64,000 nt of DNA from Haliea sp963974125 (lineage in GTDB: Bacteria; Pseudomonadota; Gammaproteobacteria; Pseudomonadales; Halieaceae). The notes beneath the pieces were generated by a model. The model ran no database searches. It was not told where the DNA came from and worked only from the letters and a program-made list of their open reading frames with translations. Location: assembly GCA_963974125.1 (NCBI GenBank), contig CAXBCH010000016.1:25699-89698 (forward strand). The letters are read 5' to 3'. Shown in pieces: positions 26,290 through 33,802 of the stretch (the first letter of the stretch is position 1; every line of letters starts with the position of its first letter). A program made the translations under genes and the position numbers.

Positions 26290-27729
26290 GTGAGCCAACT
26301 GAAGCCAGCCCCCGGGCCCGGGTTTGGCACGCGAATGCGCCACCTCTGTGCCATTGCGCTGTGCGCTGTTATGGCGGGGGCCGGAGGCCGCGCAGCGCTA
26401 GCCGCTGAGTCCTCTGCATCCAGGGTGGACCCCGCAGCCATTGTCGAGCATCGGCAGCAGGCCCTGGCCTACGCCGCTGGATTGCAGGCCTATTTCTATG
26501 GCTACCCTGTGGTCGACTACCTGCGCGTGATGCGCGACCAGATCACGCCGGATCGGGACCCGGGTGGCGTCTATGCCCCGGTCAACCAGATAGCCTTCCA
26601 GGACAACCTCGCCGAGCCGGGCGGGCTCTACGCGGGACGGGGGCCGAATACCAGTACCCTGTATTTCACCGCCTGGATGGACCTGAGTGATGAGCCAGTA
26701 TTGATTGAAGCGCCGGATACGGCCGGCCGCTACTATGTGCTGACCTACGCGGACCTGTACTCCGAGGTCGAGCACAGCGGGCGCCGGACTACCGGTACCG
26801 GCGCACAGAAGATGCTCGTGGTCGGGCCGGACTGGCGGGGCGAAGCGCCTGAGGGTGTACGGTTGATACCCATGCGCACCCGTTACGCCTATCTGCTGGG
26901 ACGGGTGCTGGTGGACGGCCCCGATGATCTGGCAGCGGCGCGACAGGTGATGTACGGCTTCCGCATGACGGGTACCGGGCGCTCTCCCGCGGACTTCGCA
27001 CTGCCAGACCGGGCGGCACTGACATCGCTGGCGTTTTTCGAGGTGCTCAACCGTTTTCTGCGCGAGAACCCCCGCATCGGTGGCGAGGAGCTGCTGATGG
27101 CGCAACTGGACCAGGTCGGCATCGGACCCGGTGCGGAGTTTTCGGCGCGGAATCTTCCCGCAGGGATACGACGCGGACTGGAACGGGCAATCGAGGATGG
27201 TCATCGCATCCTGGCAGATTCGCCACTGGCTGCGCCGCCGGTGACTGGCTGGAGTACGCCGCGTCAGGAGACCTATGGCGTCTATGGTCACGATTACCTG
27301 CGCCGCGCCATGGTCGAGTTTCACGGTTTTCTCGGCAATCGCGCCGAGGAGACGATCTACCTGTCGGCCCTCACCGACGCCGCGGGGGCGCCGTTGGCAG
27401 GCAGCAACCGCTACGAAATCGTGTTCCCGGCCTCCGGGCTGCCGCCAGCCAATGCCTTCTGGGCACTCAATGTCTATGATGCACGCACTGTTGACCTGAT
27501 CCCCAATGCACAACGCCGCTATGCGGTGACCGATCGCATGTCCGACCTGAAGCGGCGCGCGGACGGCTCGGTGGTGGTGCGGCTGCAGCAGACTCAACCC
27601 GTTGCCGGCGATGTCAATTGGCTGCCGGTGAACGACGGGCCGTTGTTTGTGACCCTGCGTTTCTTCGAACCGGCGCAGGAAGTACTCGCTGGCGATTATT
27701 CACCTCCCGCGATCAGGCGTTTGCCCTGA
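26290..27729 (+). CDS. DUF1254/DUF1214 domain secreted protein
   Basis: A 479-residue protein with a signal peptide (ends near GRAALAAESS). The N-terminal half matches DUF1254 (YFYGYPVVDYLRVM, NQIAFQDN, NTSTLYFTAWMDLS) and the C-terminal half DUF1214 (SNRYEIVFPASGLPPANAFW, SLTVYD-like ALNVYDART, then LQQTQP). The pair of domains is common in secreted proteins of unknown reaction. The GTG start follows GAGGA by 6 nt; an ATG at 26335 is an alternative that would still retain the signal peptide. It heads a plus-strand operon with an SDR and a PLP enzyme. Confidence 0.87.
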   Translation: MSQLKPAPGPGFGTRMRHLCAIALCAVMAGAGGRAALAAESSASRVDPAAIVEHRQQALAYAAGLQAYFYGYPVVDYLRVMRDQITPDRDPGGVYAPVNQIAFQDNLAEPGGLYAGRGPNTSTLYFTAWMDLSDEPVLIEAPDTAGRYYVLTYADLYSEVEHSGRRTTGTGAQKMLVVGPDWRGEAPEGVRLIPMRTRYAYLLGRVLVDGPDDLAAARQVMYGFRMTGTGRSPADFALPDRAALTSLAFFEVLNRFLRENPRIGGEELLMAQLDQVGIGPGAEFSARNLPAGIRRGLERAIEDGHRILADSPLAAPPVTGWSTPRQETYGVYGHDYLRRAMVEFHGFLGNRAEETIYLSALTDAAGAPLAGSNRYEIVFPASGLPPANAFWALNVYDARTVDLIPNAQRRYAVTDRMSDLKRRADGSVVVRLQQTQPVAGDVNWLPVNDGPLFVTLRFFEPAQEVLAGDYSPPAIRRLP

Positions 27730-27766
27730 GCGCACATTCGTGCCGCCACCCTGGAGAATCAGGCTC

Positions 27767-28537
27767 ATGCAGGAACGACTCTATAACAAGGCCATCATCG
27801 TCATCGGTTCCGGCACCGGCATTGGTGCCGCGACCGTCAAGCAACTCGCGGCGGAAGGCGCCCAGGTCTGCGCGGCGGACATCAATATCGATGCTGCGAA
27901 CCAAGTCGCGGAGGAGGTCGCCGCGGCAGGTGGCAGCGCCTTTGCACTGCCCATTGATATTGCAGACGAGGCTTCGGTCAATGAAGCTGTCTGCCTCGCA
28001 GTCGCCCGCCTGGGCGGCCTGGACGGCGCCCATGTCAACGCTGCGGATCTCCGTGTCATCTTCGAGGACAGCGATGCCCTGGCGGAAGACCTGGCGGTGT
28101 TCGACCGCACCCTGCAGGTGAATCTGCGCGGCCATCTGCTGTGTACCCGAGCCGTACTGCCACATCTCCTGCAGCGTGGCCAGGGGGCGATTGTCTATAC
28201 CAGCTCCAGTGCCGCGGATGTGGGGGAGAACACCCGCCCCGCTTACGCTGCTGCCAAGAGCGGGCTCAACGCCCTGATGCGTCATGTGGCCTCACGCTGG
28301 GGGCGGGAGGGAATTACCGCCAACTGCGTGGCCCCGGGATTTGTCTATACGCCGGAAATGCAGGCCAGCGGACTGGTGCCGCAGGCACTGCTGGACGGGA
28401 TGCTGGCGCGGATCCCCGGGACCCGCCTCGGCCAGGTCGAGGATATTGCCGGCGTTGTCGCCCTGCTGCTGTCGGAGCAGGGCCGCTGGATCAACGGCCA
28501 GGTCTACAACGTCAACGGCGGAGCGCTGATGCGCTGA
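27767..28537 (+). CDS. Short-chain dehydrogenase/reductase (SDR) with altered NNAG motif
   Basis: A 256-residue SDR with GSGTGIG near the start, a Ser in TSSSAADV and YAAAK. The NNAG motif that stabilises the central sheet reads VNAADL here, a departure from the consensus that may weaken cofactor binding or simply mark a divergent subgroup. The ATG at 27767 is preceded by GGAG. It lies 37 nt after the DUF1254 gene and 35 nt before the PLP-fold gene. It may supply or use the keto group handled by that enzyme. Confidence 0.87.
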   Translation: MQERLYNKAIIVIGSGTGIGAATVKQLAAEGAQVCAADINIDAANQVAEEVAAAGGSAFALPIDIADEASVNEAVCLAVARLGGLDGAHVNAADLRVIFEDSDALAEDLAVFDRTLQVNLRGHLLCTRAVLPHLLQRGQGAIVYTSSSAADVGENTRPAYAAAKSGLNALMRHVASRWGREGITANCVAPGFVYTPEMQASGLVPQALLDGMLARIPGTRLGQVEDIAGVVALLLSEQGRWINGQVYNVNGGALMR

Positions 28538-28572
28538 TCTGCGTTGCCACCAAACTGTCGAGAGGATAAAAC

Positions 28573-29790
28573 ATGAGACTACCCCCGAGAGAAATCCGCT
28601 ACGGCGGCGCCATGCTCGACCAGAAGGAAATCGATGCGGTGGTGAGGGTGATGGAGACCAGCATGGTGGTCGCCGGCCAGACCTCCACTTTCGAGAGCCG
28701 CTGCGCCAGGCTGCTGGGCAAGGAGTACGGGGTGATGGTCAATTCGGGCAGCTCGGCGCTGCTGCTGGCGGTGCGCCTGCTGGACCTGCCGCCCGGTTCC
28801 GAAATCCTGACCCCGACCCTGACCTTTGGCACCGACATCTCCAGTATCGTGCATAACGGCCACGTTCCGGTGCTGGTCGACGTGGAGCCCGACACCTACC
28901 AGATCGATATCGACCGCATCGAGCCGCTGATCACGGCAAACACCAAAGCCATGCTGGTACCGAACCTGGTTGGCGGCATGCCCGACTGGGACCGGCTGCG
29001 GGCCATTGCCGACAAGCACGGCCTGAAAATCATCGAGGACAGCGCCGATACCCTGGGCGGTACCTTTCGCGGCACCCCCGCCGGCACGCGCAGTGACATC
29101 AGCATCACCAGCTTTTCCATCTTCCATATCATCACCTGCCTCGGCAATGGCGGCCTGGTGGCGGTCAATGACCCGGCGCTGTGGGACCGCGGCCTGATGC
29201 TGCGGGCCTGGGGCCGCTCCTCGGAGAAGTACCTCTATGGCTCGCGCCAGAACGAGAGCGATGGCCGCTTCCTGGAGGACCTGGGCGACATCGAGTACGA
29301 CGGCATGTTCATCTTCGAGGAGCTGGGCTATGGCTTCATTCCCAACGAGGCCGGCGCCGCTTTCGGCCACGAGCAGCTGAACAAGCTGGACGAATTCACC
29401 CGGCTGCGCCAGGAGCGCTTCCGCCGGCACGACGAGTACATGGACAGCCGCAGCGAGTACTTCATCAAGCCGCGCGTGTCCGGGGATGTCTTCACCACCT
29501 GGATCTGCTACCCGGTGATGCTGCGCCCGGAACTGGGTTGGAGCCGCCGCAAGCTGCAGGTACATCTGGAAGAGGCGGGCATTTTCACCCGGGTGATCTT
29601 CTCTGGCCACGTGGCCCTGCAGCCGATGATGAAGGAGGTGAACTACCGTCTGGATCCGGCCGGTTATGCCAACGCGGAGCGGGTCATGCGCCATGGCCTG
29701 ATGCTGCCCTGTCATCCCACCATGACCACCGAGGACTGCCAGTACCTGTACCAGGTGCTGGATGACTTCATTGAGCTACAGTCTCGCTGA
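28573..29790 (+). CDS. DegT/DnrJ/EryC1-fold PLP enzyme with His at the Schiff-base lysine position
   Basis: A 405-residue aspartate-aminotransferase-fold protein. The PLP-phosphate motif is NSGSSALLLAV (residues 57-67), the aspartate contact EDSADTLGG (155-163), and DVEPDTYQID follows the family pattern. The position that holds the PLP lysine in aminotransferases is His185 (SFSIFHIITCLGNGG, His codon at 29125), and no Lys is next to it. Sugar 3-dehydratases ColD and E1/RfbH carry His at this place, so a dehydratase-like or other transaldimine-free reaction is likelier than transamination. It is 35 nt after an SDR. No nucleotide-sugar genes are nearby, which makes the substrate unclear. Confidence 0.85.
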   Translation: MRLPPREIRYGGAMLDQKEIDAVVRVMETSMVVAGQTSTFESRCARLLGKEYGVMVNSGSSALLLAVRLLDLPPGSEILTPTLTFGTDISSIVHNGHVPVLVDVEPDTYQIDIDRIEPLITANTKAMLVPNLVGGMPDWDRLRAIADKHGLKIIEDSADTLGGTFRGTPAGTRSDISITSFSIFHIITCLGNGGLVAVNDPALWDRGLMLRAWGRSSEKYLYGSRQNESDGRFLEDLGDIEYDGMFIFEELGYGFIPNEAGAAFGHEQLNKLDEFTRLRQERFRRHDEYMDSRSEYFIKPRVSGDVFTTWICYPVMLRPELGWSRRKLQVHLEEAGIFTRVIFSGHVALQPMMKEVNYRLDPAGYANAERVMRHGLMLPCHPTMTTEDCQYLYQVLDDFIELQSR

Positions 29791-29923
29791 AGGGGAGCGA
29801 GTCGGATCGAACAGGCATTGCTGGTAGATCTTCTGGCCGCGTGTCGGAACGCGGTCCCGGACCGCATCTGGAAGTTCAGTGCTCTTTTCATAGGGCATGG
29901 GCATCCTGTTCGACCAGTATCAG

Positions 29924-29935
29924 GGTTCGCGAACC
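29924..29935. promoter_or_regulatory. 12-bp palindrome upstream of VOC gene
   Basis: GGTTCGCGAACC is a perfect palindrome in the 209-bp gap before the VOC gene, just upstream of an AT-richer stretch with a CATAAT hexamer (near 29952). It may be an operator or chance; only one copy was noticed. Confidence 0.25.
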
Positions 29936-29999
29936 GGGTAAAAATCGCACATAATCGGGACAGTCTACGGCAAAGAACCTGTGGCAAAAGGAGCTGACA

Positions 30000-30476
30000 A
30001 TGATGCAAGATCCCGCGCTTGAGGCCCTGGGCCTGCCGCCCATCGACCAGATCGGCTTTGTGGTTAAAGACCTGGACGCGTGGGTGCGCCAGTATGGCCC
30101 GGTATTCGGCCCGTTTACCTATATGGATGGCTCGGTACAGGCCGCCGACTTTCGCGGCAGCAGCGAGGATGTCAGCCTGAAGATTGCGTTCGGCAGCAGT
30201 GGCGACCTCGAGATCGAGTTGATCCAGTGGCTGGAAGGCGCCAGTCCTCACAGCGAATTCATCCAGTCCGGCCGTGAAGGGCTGCATCACCTGCGTTACC
30301 GGGTAACGGACACGGACGCCTGGATTGAAAAGCTGGCGACCGTCGGTTACACCCCGTACTGGTACAAGCGCTGGAATGCCGACACCGTGTTTGCCTACCT
30401 GGAGCATCCGGAGTTTCCGCTTTACCTGGAGCTGCTGCAGATGCCGGAGTCTGGCGCTGGCAAGCCCGCTCCCTGA
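30000..30476 (+). CDS. VOC family protein, methylmalonyl-CoA epimerase-like fold
   Basis: A 158-residue protein with PIDQIGFVVKDLDAWVRQYGPVFGP at the N-terminus and the second-module start GREGLHHLRYRVTD, then YLELLQMPE. These are the paired beta-alpha-beta-beta-beta modules of the VOC (Glyoxalase_4) fold. Candidate metal ligands include His99 of the HHLRYRV strand and the C-terminal Glu. An AAGGAGC site precedes the ATG. The stop is 2 nt from the convergent deacetylase stop. It may be the last gene of the catabolic region. Confidence 0.83.
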   Translation: MMQDPALEALGLPPIDQIGFVVKDLDAWVRQYGPVFGPFTYMDGSVQAADFRGSSEDVSLKIAFGSSGDLEIELIQWLEGASPHSEFIQSGREGLHHLRYRVTDTDAWIEKLATVGYTPYWYKRWNADTVFAYLEHPEFPLYLELLQMPESGAGKPAP

Positions 30477-30478
30477 CC

Positions 30479-31480
30479 TCAATCACCCAGCCACAGGTAG
30501 GAATGCCAGTAGAACTCTCCCGAATTGGCCCCGGTAGGTGCTGTGCAGTTGACCCGGTTGCGCCCGGCCCCGGTTGCCGGCAACTCGACCCGGTAGCGGG
30601 TCTCGTCGATCTTCCTTACGGCAATGCTGTCACCAGCGGCGGAAAAGCAGCTGATAGAGGGGATGCCGGAATCCACCAGTTCGAGCATTAGCGACGTTTT
30701 GTCGTGGCGCTCAGCCACGACCGGCAGAGGCTGGCTGTTGAGTGCCAGCTTGAGGCGATCGACATCACCGTGACCGGTAGCCATGGGGAAGCGCGGAATC
30801 TGTTGCGGATCGGTGTGGCGGCCGACGGCACCTGATTGCTGGGCGACGCCGTAAAGCCCGCGCCTTGCCACCATGCTTTTTAGGGCCTGATTGTACTCTC
30901 CAAAAGGGTAGGCAAAGGCGGAAACCTCCACCTCCAGCTCCGTTGCTATCCGTTGCAGGTTCTGGTCGATTTCCGTTTCCATGCGGCGGTGCCACTGCCC
31001 GTCATTTTCGCCATCCTGTCGGCGCGCCAGATAGTCATGGCTGTGGGAGTGGCTGCCGATGTCGCCCCCCATCTCCAGCAGTTGCTGCGCTTGCCGCCAG
31101 GACATGTAGCCCGGCACCTGGTCGTCGAGGGGCTGGCTCGCCAGAAATACGGTAAAGGGCCAACCCCGCCGGGCAAGCATTGGTGCAGCTTCGGTGAAGA
31201 CCGAGACATAGGCATCGTCGAAGGTGATGGCGACGGCATTCTCGGGCAGGGGTTCGCCCGACAAGCCCCTGGACAACAGTTCATTGAGAGCGATGACATT
31301 TAAGCCGTTATCCGCAAGGTAGTCCAGGTGCTGTCGGAAGCGGTCGGGTGTCACGCTGGTACTGGGCGGCGTGGATTCGCTGACGTGGTGATAGAGCAGG
31401 ATAACGCCGTGATCGGCGGAGCCACCCGCGGCCGGGAAAGTGGAAAAGGCCAGCATAAAAAGCAAAAGCCGAAAAATCAT
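30479..31480 (-). CDS. Polysaccharide deacetylase (NodB homology), secreted
   Basis: A 333-residue protein with a signal peptide (MIFRLLLFMLAFSTFPAAGG). The NodB catalytic motifs are TFDDAY (metal Asp pair), SHSHSH (metal His), and AYPFGEYN. A C-terminal beta-rich domain of about 100 residues (ISCFSAAGDSIAVRKIDETR...) may bind glycan. It removes N-acetyl groups from a cell-wall or exopolysaccharide. Its ATG overlaps the stop of the Bax-like glucosaminidase gene by 4 nt, so the two act together on a GlcNAc polymer. Confidence 0.9.
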   Translation of the reverse strand: MIFRLLLFMLAFSTFPAAGGSADHGVILLYHHVSESTPPSTSVTPDRFRQHLDYLADNGLNVIALNELLSRGLSGEPLPENAVAITFDDAYVSVFTEAAPMLARRGWPFTVFLASQPLDDQVPGYMSWRQAQQLLEMGGDIGSHSHSHDYLARRQDGENDGQWHRRMETEIDQNLQRIATELEVEVSAFAYPFGEYNQALKSMVARRGLYGVAQQSGAVGRHTDPQQIPRFPMATGHGDVDRLKLALNSQPLPVVAERHDKTSLMLELVDSGIPSISCFSAAGDSIAVRKIDETRYRVELPATGAGRNRVNCTAPTGANSGEFYWHSYLWLGD

Positions 31481-32331
31481 GTCTGGGCTTTGTCCTCCAG
31501 TTCACTGGTAAATTCCCGATACTGCCTGATCATTGCCTTGATTTCCCGTATGTAGGCCTCGCGGCGCTCCGAGTAGTAGAGCAGGCCGTCGGCCAGGGCG
31601 ATGCCGGAAAGCCGCTCCTCGGCTTCCCGCAGTTGCGCCCGAAGCTGGCGAAATCGCAGGTATTTGGGGTGAGTATTGAGATTGTGCATGTAACCGGCGA
31701 TGGCCTCACTCACCGAATCGTAGGCTTTCAGCTCATGGCTTCGCCCTGCAATCCGGTTTCGGGGTACCAGGCCGCAACCGGGATCAAAGCACCAGTGACC
31801 GAACAGGTTGTTGGCTCTGGTCGCAAATCGGGACCGCCCCCAGGCGGATTCCTTGGCGGCCTGCACCGCTGCCAGTTCCAAAGGCACAATGTCTATGCGC
31901 CGGAGCAGGGTCTCGATCGTCGTCTCTGTATCGAGGTCCTCCGGCACGCCGTAGGCCTCAGCGAGCTGGTTGAGCTGCCAACGCCGGTAGAAGCCGATGT
32001 CACCGTCCGTATCGAACGCCCGGGCGATTGCTAGAAGCTTGACCCGCTGCTTGCGCACAGCGTCATTCTGGCTCTCGATAATGGGCTCCAGGTAGGAAAA
32101 AAATGCCTCTTTCAGCTCACCGGTCTGGTCAAACCGGGAGAAATCAGGGAGGCTTGCGGGATCCTCCTGAAAGATGTACCAGAAGGAAGCCAGCACGGTA
32201 ATAGCCCCAGCGGCAATGATGGTCCAGCGTTGCCACCGGAAGTGAGTGTCTTGTGTGCTCGCTGCCTGCTCCATTGCCTTGCCGTTGCCGGGTGTTTGCC
32301 GCGCAGACCAGTTTATCTGATTCATGCGCAT
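31477..32331 (-). CDS. Bax-like glucosaminidase (GH73) membrane-anchored protein
   Basis: A 284-residue protein with one N-terminal transmembrane helix (IIAAGAITVLASFWYIF, about residues 38-54). Its lysozyme-like region, LAAVQAAKESAWGRSRFATR followed by NNLFGHWCF, matches E. coli Bax and the glucosaminidase fold; the Glu in AKES is the likely general acid. The C-terminal helices are charged. It faces the periplasm and would cleave GlcNAc bonds in peptidoglycan or a PNAG-like polymer. Translation is coupled to the deacetylase gene. Confidence 0.86.
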   Translation of the reverse strand: MRMNQINWSARQTPGNGKAMEQAASTQDTHFRWQRWTIIAAGAITVLASFWYIFQEDPASLPDFSRFDQTGELKEAFFSYLEPIIESQNDAVRKQRVKLLAIARAFDTDGDIGFYRRWQLNQLAEAYGVPEDLDTETTIETLLRRIDIVPLELAAVQAAKESAWGRSRFATRANNLFGHWCFDPGCGLVPRNRIAGRSHELKAYDSVSEAIAGYMHNLNTHPKYLRFRQLRAQLREAEERLSGIALADGLLYYSERREAYIREIKAMIRQYREFTSELEDKAQT

Positions 32332-32398
32332 TTTTGGTTAACATAGCATAATGGGTACGCGATTCGGTTGCCATCCACCAAGCCAGAGAGGCCAATCA

Positions 32399-32800
32399 GT
32401 GAAATTTTATTCTCGCAAATGGATCAAACCGGAGAATCTCAACCCCCATGGCAGTCTGTTCGGCGGCCAGTTGCTTGGCTGGATCGACGAGGAAGCGGTG
32501 ATCTTCGCCATGTGCCAACTGGGCGGCAGCCGTCACCTGGTGACCAAGTTCATGTCCGAGATCAACTTTGTCAGTTCGGCGCACCAGGGCGATATTATAG
32601 AGATGGGTGTTGAAGTGACCGCCTGCGGGCGCACTTCGGTGACCTTGCGCGCGGAGGTGCGCAACAAGATTACCCTGCAGACAATCATTTCCATCGACCG
32701 CATTGTGTTCGTCAATCTGGATGCGGACGGGCGGCCGACGCCTCACGATTATGCCTGGCCGGGGGCGGAGGACGAGGGGTTGGCGGCTGATGGCGGTTAG
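32399..32800 (+). CDS. Acyl-CoA thioesterase, hotdog fold (YciA/BACH type)
   Basis: A 133-residue protein starting KFYSRKWIKPENLNPHGS and then LFGGQLLGWIDEEA, the conserved helix and catalytic Asp/Asn region of the acyl-CoA hydrolase hotdog family. The GTG at 32399 has GAGAGG 7 nt upstream and matches the usual N-terminus; an in-frame ATG 48 nt earlier is less likely. It hydrolyses acyl-CoA to free acid and CoA. It stands alone, divergent from the Bax-like gene. Confidence 0.9.
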   Translation: MKFYSRKWIKPENLNPHGSLFGGQLLGWIDEEAVIFAMCQLGGSRHLVTKFMSEINFVSSAHQGDIIEMGVEVTACGRTSVTLRAEVRNKITLQTIISIDRIVFVNLDADGRPTPHDYAWPGAEDEGLAADGG

Positions 32801-32870
32801 ACGCGCATGGGTTTGCCCTTGAATTCATCGCTGCAACCTGACTATAGCTCCCGATGACTGGAAGGTTCGC

Positions 32871-33407
32871 ATGCTCTGGATAGCCGCCCTCGTTGCCGCA
32901 ATATTATTGGCCATCGAACGCGTCGGCTATGTTCTGATCTGGCGTAATCCGGCAGGCTTCACGCGGCTGTGCAGCCGGGGGTGGATTTTCGGGAAGCGCG
33001 ATCCGGTCGAGGCGCTGTACCGGCTGTTCCTTGTTTTCAAGTGCATTCAGGTCGGCGTATTCGTTGCCTGGTGGTCGCTGTTTGACGGGCGTTTTCCACC
33101 ATTGCCGAGCGCGCCGATGCACTTGCTTGTCATCGGTGCCGGGCTGTTCGTGATTGGGCAGATTCTCAATGTCGGCGTGTTCTGGCGCCTGGGTAAAACA
33201 GGCGTTTTCTACGGCAACCGGCTCGGCCATGAGCTGCCATGGGTGACCGGATTTCCTTTCTCGGTGGTGCCTCATCCCCAATACGTCGGCACCATGATCT
33301 CAATCTGGGGCATCTTCCTGGTCATGCGCTATCCCCACCCTGACTGGATTATCGTGCCCCTGATCCAGACGCTCTACCTGCTGCTCGCCATGCGGCTGGA
33401 ACGCTGA
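32871..33407 (+). CDS. PEMT/ICMT-type membrane methyltransferase
   Basis: A 178-residue protein with about four hydrophobic segments. The C-terminal motif FPFSVVPHPQYVG followed by TMISIWG is the S-adenosylmethionine-binding signature shared by phospholipid N-methyltransferases and isoprenylcysteine methyltransferases. The layout GNRLGHELPWVTGFPF resembles eukaryotic-type phosphatidylethanolamine N-methyltransferase more than bacterial PmtA. It probably methylates a lipid in the inner membrane. It begins 70 nt after the thioesterase gene. Confidence 0.82.
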   Translation: MLWIAALVAAILLAIERVGYVLIWRNPAGFTRLCSRGWIFGKRDPVEALYRLFLVFKCIQVGVFVAWWSLFDGRFPPLPSAPMHLLVIGAGLFVIGQILNVGVFWRLGKTGVFYGNRLGHELPWVTGFPFSVVPHPQYVGTMISIWGIFLVMRYPHPDWIIVPLIQTLYLLLAMRLER

Positions 33408-33451
33408 TCTGTGACCGTTGTCTACCAATTGCTGGGTTTGTTCGGGAGTGC

Positions 33452-33721
33452 ATGATGGCGGGCGGTTGGTCTCGAGACGGTGCGGTGCAGGAGCAGATTG
33501 ATGCGAGCCTTGACGAGGCCGTAGAGCGCGCGCGGCAACAACTGCTCAGCGGAGACAGCGCCAGGGTTTGTGCGGAGTGTGGGCTGGCGATTCCGGAGGC
33601 TCGGCGCAAGGCCATCCCCGGTGTACAGCTGTGCATCGGTTGTCAGTCTGAGCTTGAGCGGGACGAGGTGCAAAGCGCAGGCATGAATCGACGCGGCAGC
33701 AACGGTAGTCAACTCAGATAG
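33452..33721 (+). CDS. DksA/TraR-type C4 zinc-finger protein
   Basis: An 89-residue protein with the zinc ribbon CAECGLAIPEARRKAIPG then VQLCIGCQ (C-x2-C-x17-C-x2-C), preceded by a helical region. It has the size of E. coli YbiI, and lacks the long coiled coil of DksA itself. These small relatives may modulate RNA polymerase through its secondary channel, but their role is mostly undefined. It lies 44 nt after the methyltransferase gene and before the metal locus, from which it is convergent. Confidence 0.9.
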   Translation: MMAGGWSRDGAVQEQIDASLDEAVERARQQLLSGDSARVCAECGLAIPEARRKAIPGVQLCIGCQSELERDEVQSAGMNRRGSNGSQLR

Positions 33722-33802
33722 TCGAGGGGTCACTCATGTAGCTTCGACGGAGGCAGCACACTGAGACCGGGAGCCATGCAGGGTGGTATCAGGATGCTTT
33801 AT

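Noticed and set aside
33720..33802. Possible att duplicate of the tRNA-Leu 3' end (TGGTATCAGG) at the far border of the metal locus
   Set aside because: Only a handful of bases agree with the tRNA end TGGTACCGGA, too few to claim an attachment site, and no integrase is present.
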